Below are positions 58,038 through 64,000 of a stretch of DNA of 64,000 nt, piece by piece. Position 1 is the stretch's first letter, and each line of letters opens with the position of its first letter. The notes below the pieces were generated by a model. That model did not search any database and was not told the DNA's origin. It saw only the letters and a list, made by a program, of their open reading frames with translations. The DNA is from Cymbomonas tetramitiformis (taxonomy: Eukaryota > Chlorophyta > Pyramimonadophyceae > Pyramimonadales > Pyramimonadaceae). The stretch is from assembly GCA_001247695.2 (NCBI GenBank), contig LGRX02003570.1:56669-120668 (forward strand). Reading direction: 5' to 3'. A program made the position numbers and the translations under genes.

Positions 58038-61000
58038 TCATTTGTCTGTATCTATGGATGCCTCTTCAGGTTCTAGTGGCCGCTGCACTTTACTGCTCAA
58101 ACGCATAAGCAGCAGCACGGCCACATCACGTTGAGAACGACTCGTCATTATCAGATCTGCTGCTGTGGCTGACGATCCTTCTCCAATGACAACGCGTAGG
58201 CTGGTGGACTTGCTTCTGTCGCTGCGCACACTGAACGGTGGCGCAAACCCACCCTGTTTCCGGCCCCCCGTCCACTTTGCAGTTTTAGTCATATCATCCC
58301 ACACCAGCTTTGAGCACCCGGCGGATCCCGGCTAGTGACACTCCTTGCACTGTCAACGACACATGGACGGAGACATAGCTTTCCTCAGATGCTCTCAGAG
58401 CAATATCCGAGGGTTGCGGCTACGAGCCAGACACACCCCAAGAGCGCAAGGTGGCCAAAGTCCGCACAACAATCTCACCACAGCAGGCACGCGCATTCAA
58501 GTTGAACACTCCCAGCAGTGCACAGTGCAAACACTTCATGAGGAATGCGAGGAACGCACGAAGGCTCCGTCACATCAAGCATATCACAGGAGTTTACCAC
58601 CGGATGCCACTGCGGTGCCGCCGTCTGGCGCGCGCGGTGTGTGCGTTGTGGTAAAGCCAAAGTGGACTCGCAATTCTTACAGCAGGCGGATGGTGGGCAG
58701 TGGCGGAGGGGCAGTCAGGAGGCGCAGCGCGGTCACGGCCGGGTGCCTCCAAGGGATGGCGCAAGCCCACTCTGTCTTCGGCTTCGGTATCGGCTTCGGC
58801 TTGGGCAGGGTGACGTCAGCGGGCGGGTGATGCAGGGGCAGTCGGAAGACTCAGTGCGGTTGACCGAGGCTCGAGCTCCGCAACATCCCGACGAGTCTCT
58901 TCGAGTGCGCGCTCAAGCCCTTGATCCCCGACAGCGGGTGCACAGAGCCTCCGCATGAGATGTCTGCGGCAGTCTGGCCGGTGGGCAGGTTACCACCGCG
59001 GTCCCTGTCATAGTGATGACCGTGCACACCGGATGGCATGGGGCACACCTGGTGAAGCCCTACACCGCTCGAGTGGATACAAGCAGCAAGCAAGAGCAAG
59101 GCGGGGTCATGCCAACGCGCCATCCGCACACCAGAAACACGACAGCATGCATGACGGTGCGGCCCTGTATGCCTTGCTGTTGTTGGGGATATGCCGTTGC
59201 CACGGATTCCCGGGAGAACGCGTGACGCTGCGAGAGAGAACGGTCGGCACGCGATTGGCGAGCCATCCTTTCTTGCGTCTTCTGTTTTGGGCGGCGATCA
59301 GGGGCAGGCGCCCACCTTGATATCCACCGGCTTGAGCAGCGTTCCCACCCGCAGCAGCTTCACCTGCTTTGGGGTGATGACCAATATCCGTTTCTCCAGA
59401 ATGAATTCGTCCTGTGGCGCTCGCCATGCCCCCCTCCCGCTCCTCACCACTCGAGGCTCGGCCTCGGCTTGAGAATGCCCCCTCCACATGATGCCCCGCC
59501 GGAGACCCGCAGTCTCGGCGACCCCCCCGCCCCCGAGGCTCCGCCAGAGGCTTCGCCAGTGCCGCCCAATAGATGCCTCGGCATCGTATGCGGGCGGCGC
59601 CTCGCACCTTGGAGGTCATTCCCGGCTTGTGCTGCTCGCGGATCTGCACCCGCACCTGCTCGCGCCCCATCCCCAACTCCGACTCTTAGCCGCGCCACCT
59701 CCTCACTGCCGCACCCGCATGCAAGGAGCCGACGCGCCCTTCCCGGCACCTTTCCACAGGACCGGCCCACACGTGGCGACTGAACTACCTTCCCCCCTTC
59801 ATAGCCACACCGCACGCCGCATTCCACCCTCCACCCTGCCCCCCATAACAACGCTCGCATACGCTGCACGCCCGCAGCCCGGCTCTCAGTCCTCCCCCGC
59901 ATAGCTACACTGAATGCCGCATCCCCACCCTCCATCCTCCTCCCCCATGGCCACATCGCGTGCCGCGTGCCACACGCCGCACCCTCAGTCCTCCCCCATA
60001 GCCACATTGCACGCTGCATCCCCAGCCTCAGTCCCCCGATGCATCCCCGCTCCAAGCGCCCCTCCGAGCATCCTGGGCAATGCGGAGGCAGCTTCACCTC
60101 GAAGCGGGCGGAGCCGGCCTGCAGGAGTCCCTGGACCTCCTTCTCGGTCTCAGGGTCGGTGATGAGCATGCGGCTCTCTGCTCTGCACGCCTCGCCCCTC
60201 ACGCCGTCCATGCGCACGGGCACGTACTCCGCCACGAGGCAGCAGCCCACGTCGTCCAGACTGCCCTCCAGCGAGATCCCTGATTGGTTGCGGATGGGCT
60301 CAAGCGGCCCGCCGCCGTGGGGCAGGCGGTACCAGCGCACCACGGAGTTGCCCTCGAAGCCGCCAAAGTACTTGCCCTGCACCAGGAAACGGCACGAGTG
60401 CCAGGGCTGCCCGTGGAAGTTCGGGCGCGGGGACGACATGTGCGCGGACACCGGGGGGAACCACCCCACACAGAGCCGGTCGATGTGGGGCTTCCCGGGC
60501 TGCACCACCGGGGTCGTCACAGTGCACTCCTCCGACTCCTGCCCAAAACCGTCGAGGGCAGTGCACGCCACGAGCAGCCGGCTGCCGATGTCCCCCTGCC
60601 GCATCCCGTCCCCACGGAGCGACCGCCGCGCCGCAGCTCTAAGGTGACCGCACGGCTTGGACACGCCCGCAGGCCAGCGGCGGCAGCAGCTGCAGGCTGT
60701 AGGTGGTTACAGGTATACCTCCGGCTATACCTCGGAGGTGGTTACAGGTAGCTACAGGTGGTTACAGGTAGTTACAGGTGGTTACAGGTACAACGGCTCC
60801 TTGGAGTGCCACCGTTTTACCGCGCCGGTGTGGAGCTCGCGCTCGGAGGTGGTTACAGGTGGTTACAGGTGGTTACAGGTGCAGCGGCTCCTTGGAGTGC
60901 CACCGTTTTACCGCACCGGTGTGGAGCTCGCCCTCGGCCTCTCAGTCCCCTCGGTTCGGGCGGGTTACCTTGGTGATGATGCACTCCGCCTCGTTGGACA

Positions 61001-64000
61001 GAACGTCCACGTCCACAGCTTCCGCCACGAGCTGCCCGAGGTTGGAGAAGCTGGTGCCACTCAAGGCGAGCGCTGACGTGTCTTGGCTGAAGGAAGCGGT
61101 GCGGGCGAGGCTCCGCATGCGCCGCATGTCGTCCTGGTCCAGCTGCCCTGCGCTGCCGGTGCGCCGGTGGCTGATGGAGCTCCCGGGCCCTGTGATGGTG
61201 TTGCTCATGGCCAGGAGGGGCGGCGCCCCTACCTGCTCGTCTGGCGGCCTGCACCAGGCGCCCGTGTGCCACGTCACCTCGCAGCTCAGTCAGACGGCCA
61301 CATCGTAGATCCTGGCGGCGCGCTCCCCATCGCAAGATCAACCAGCTGCGAGGAGAGACGTAGGTCCTGGCGGCGCGCTCCCCATCGCAAGATCAACCAG
61401 CTGCGAGGAGAGACGTAGATCCTGGCGGCGCGCTCCCCATCGCAAGATCATCCAGCTGTGAGTGAGGAGAGACGCGCCCGCAGCTTGTTGCACCTCAGCG
61501 TGCCGTACCCAAAAGGGCCTCGTCCCGCTTCTATACCCCCCGCCGGATTGCTAAATAGACGCAAAGGTTCAATCGTCGATGATGGATGACGGCAAGGACC
61601 AGCGTCAGCTGCCCGAGCGATAGGGAGAGTGTGATGCGGCGGCCCTCGGCAGCGTACAGAAGGATGGGTGCGCATTCCGGGGGCATCAAGCCTCTGGCAT
61701 CCTCCAGGCCGCAGGGGGGGTCCTCGCAGGACTCAGGGGGTCCAGTGGGCCCTGAGACCCCCACGCGCAGATGAGGCAGGAGGCGCTGTGGGATCTCCCG
61801 CGCACGGCATATCCCACCGCGGGACCACGTGGCGGCGTGCGCCTCACCGCTCTCGTTGCCGCACCCGCACCCGTCAGTCTCGCATGACAGACCTCGCTGC
61901 AGAAGGGCACGTGGCAGGGCAGGCGCTCCGGGCGGGTGCGGCACCCGGGAGAGCCCATGGCGAAGGCCTCGAGGGCGCGGTCCGGACTCCGCGCGAAAGT
62001 CATGCTCCTCAGCACGGGCGACTTCTCCTTTGAAGACACCCCATCATTAGATGCACCCAGCGAGCCGAATCTGGAACGCTCACGCGTCCACCTGCGCTCC
62101 GCCGCCCCCGCCGCACTCCGCGCCACCCGTCGAATCAATTCCCCTTCCTCTCCTTTTCCCCGAACTTCTCTGCCTTAGCATGCCCTGCACCTCGACTACC
62201 CCTACGCCCTACCCCTGGCACCAAATCGGCTCTGGGGGAGAGGGGGCTTGGTGCTGCCAAAACTGCCCCCATTCTCGGCCGGCGCTCATTCCCATTATGG
62301 TCAAATCTGGCTGCGGTGCTGTTTCAGAGGTTTTTTAGAATGGATCAAGATTTGCTCCCTTAGCCGTTGGATCAAGGTGTTTCTTTGTCGTCCGTTTTCC
62401 GGACTAAGATCCATCACTGCCACTTAGACCCCATTTTGCCGCAGGAAGCTGCTGCTCCGACCTCTTGGCCACGGCATCCTTGCGCCTGACACTTGGGCAT
62501 GCGCGTGTGCGGTGCTGGCCATCAACAGTGGAGCCCGCTGGACGTCGATACACCTACATGGTCATCGGGTAGGGATTCGACAAAGCGCATCAAGCACACT
62601 CATGGCCAGCGCGCACGCCTTGCCCTCCGGAACGGGATGCGCGCCACGTTGCACTCAGCTCCCACCAGGGCTGTCAGGGCGCATGCCTCCCCTCCCCACC
62701 TCACCCTTTGCAAGGGATAGCATTTCCGACACAAAGTCTGCAGTGCCGTGTAGCCTCCATTAAGCCCGGGGTATCAACAAGCCGACGGCCACTGATCCGC
62801 CAGAGCAGATATGCGACGCGGCTCATAGGGCCCTGAGCCCTAAATCCGCTTGCCACCTGCTTCTGGCGGGGGCGCGCCTGAAGCTCAGTGTGGGCGCTTC
62901 GAGGTGCTCCAGCTCCTTCAAGGTCGGGTTCACCACGAGGGACTCCCCCTCCCGCAGGACCCCGGCGACGTCCAGCTTCGTGATGACCGGGATCGGAGGC
63001 AGGATGACCTCGCTCGGGGGTGTCAAGCTCGTCACACCCTGGCTCCCTGTTGGGCGGTGGCGTGCCCCCCCAAACCATCAGCGCCGTTCCCTCCGCCCCG
63101 CCCTTCCACCTTGGACCCCGACCGACTTGCCACCCACCGTGCTCGCACCCCGACCCTGCCCTGCCACCTGGCACCCCCCCGGCCCTACGCCCAATCTGCG
63201 CCGAGCGACCCCACCGGCATGCCTGCTCGCATCCGGGCTCCCGGACGGTCATCAGTCATCAGCTGCTCGAGGGTGGGAGTTAGCGCCACAGTGGCCAGAG
63301 ACAGGTGTCGGGGCGCGGGTAACAGGTGGGTGGTGCGCAGGATCGCCGGCATGTTCGCTTCAAACATGGGTTGTGCGGGGGGCAGGTGCCCCGGGAGGGG
63401 AGGGCGCCGCGTGGCGCACCGTTTGACAGGATCGGTGTGCACGAGAACATGACACACCAGCCAAAGTCGTCGGCGCAGGCCTGCGCACACGCCCCGCGCC
63501 CGCACCTGGGAAGTGTGGCCATGCATGTCGCCGTGGTAGTCTCGTGGCGGGGGGCCCCCGTCAGCCTTTGAGGCGCCCTCGAGGTGCGCCGGCCGCACCC
63601 CGGTCGAGGTGATTCCTAAACTGCCCTAATTCCTAAAATGTTCCACACAGAGGCTTTCTGTGAACTTCGGCACAGAGCACTCAGAGCTCGTCCACTGCAC
63701 TGCACACCACTTAGAGCCCAGCACCCCCAAAAATAAAGCGATCGGGGCAAGGGGGGCCAAGGGGGGGGACGAAGAAGTTTAGGAGCCTCCACGGGCCCCC
63801 AAAAGGAGGTGCAAGCTGCAAGGGTGGGAGGCGAACCCGTGGAAATAAGCCTCCCCGCCCCCCCAAGATGGAGCTGCGAAGGGTCAAGAGGGTTGGGGAG
63901 GGCACCGAGGCGGGGGGGGTGGAGCGGACCTGATACTCCACGCCGGTCTGCCCGGAAATGCACTCCTGCGGTGAGGCGCGCAGGGAGCCCCACTCCCGGG
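58038..64000 (-). CDS. AIR9: AIR9-like A9-repeat protein (5' end outside the window)
   Basis: Plant AIR9 is a microtubule-associated protein with many A9 repeats. Exons read leftward: 63,965-63,930 (ECISGQTGVEYQ); about 63,490-63,400 (ADDFGWCVMFSCTPILSNG); about 63,030-62,870 (PSEVILPPIPVITKLDVAG); Ser-rich exons near 62,050-61,960; about 61,292-60,969 (acceptor near 61,292, donor GTAACC); about 60,640-60,098 (KYFGGFEGNSVVRWYR, DDVGCCLVAEYVPVRMDGV, ARFE); 59,655-59,608 (VRVQIREQHKPGMTSK); 59,411-59,316 (LEKRILVITPKQVKLLRVG); and 58,307-58,038 (FAPPFSVRSDR, RDVAVLLLMRLSSKV, stop). The last four exons match the order and content of the AIR9 C-terminus and join in phase 0. Upstream joins were not all resolved. 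Introns carry minisatellites. Confidence 0.78.
60690..60900. repeat. GGTTACAGGT minisatellite in an AIR9-like intron
   Basis: GGTGGTTACAGGTA words repeat more than ten times. They are interleaved with two copies of a block beginning CGGCTCCTTGGAGTGCCACC. Confidence 0.85.
61306..61450. repeat. 55-bp minisatellite, 2.7 copies, in the AIR9-like gene
   Basis: GATCCTGGCGGCGCGCTCCC and the following 35 bases repeat with almost no change. Confidence 0.9.

Overview
This is a nuclear window from a eukaryote, most likely a green-lineage microalga. Its genes are split by GT-AG introns that keep reading frame. The best marker is a homologue of plant AIR9 with A9 repeats. A plant-type half-size ABCG transporter and an SMP-C2 tether protein fit the same picture. 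There are no prokaryotic operons, no rRNA and no CRISPR array. The exact species cannot be read from the sequence.

Layout. 93-215: last exon of a coiled-coil protein. 216-9.9 kb: non-coding and repeat-rich; it includes a piggyBac-type element (TTAA duplication, 12-bp inverted ends), minisatellites and a tRNA-like remnant. 9,965-17,303 (+): a complete 13-exon ABCG transporter of 725 aa. 17.3-26.2 kb: repeats, including a tRNA-like hairpin, an array of covarying hairpins and a 170-bp satellite. 26.3-31.7 kb: small unrecognised minus-strand multi-exon genes around a dense minisatellite cluster. 31,761-37,711 (+): a TraB-family gene that starts 77 bp from a divergent minus-strand gene. 37.6-39.4 kb: two more unknown minus-strand genes, one overlapping the TraB tail in antisense. 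41,042-49,198 (+): an SMP-C2 (extended-synaptotagmin/tricalbin-like) protein with a long Pro-Ala linker. 51.2-51.5 kb: two plus-strand exons of an unknown gene. 52-57.5 kb: palindrome-rich DNA, a 667-bp inverted-repeat element with TTAG target duplications, and a decayed HNH-like reading frame. 58,038-window end (-): the AIR9 homologue, whose 5' end lies outside.

Functional reading. The recognisable genes are ordinary cell-biology genes: membrane transport (ABCG), an integral-membrane TraB protein, ER contact-site lipid transfer (SMP-C2) and microtubule association (AIR9). They are not a pathway cluster. What stands out is the repeat biology. Introns of every large gene carry minisatellites, and three of these arrays have copied a real splice site. 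Several repeat families keep perfect hairpins through paired, compensatory base changes.

Exon borders were placed by hand from GT-AG signals, phase matching and protein motifs. Where phases do not close (the N-terminal third of TraB, parts of SMP-C2, most of AIR9) this is stated.
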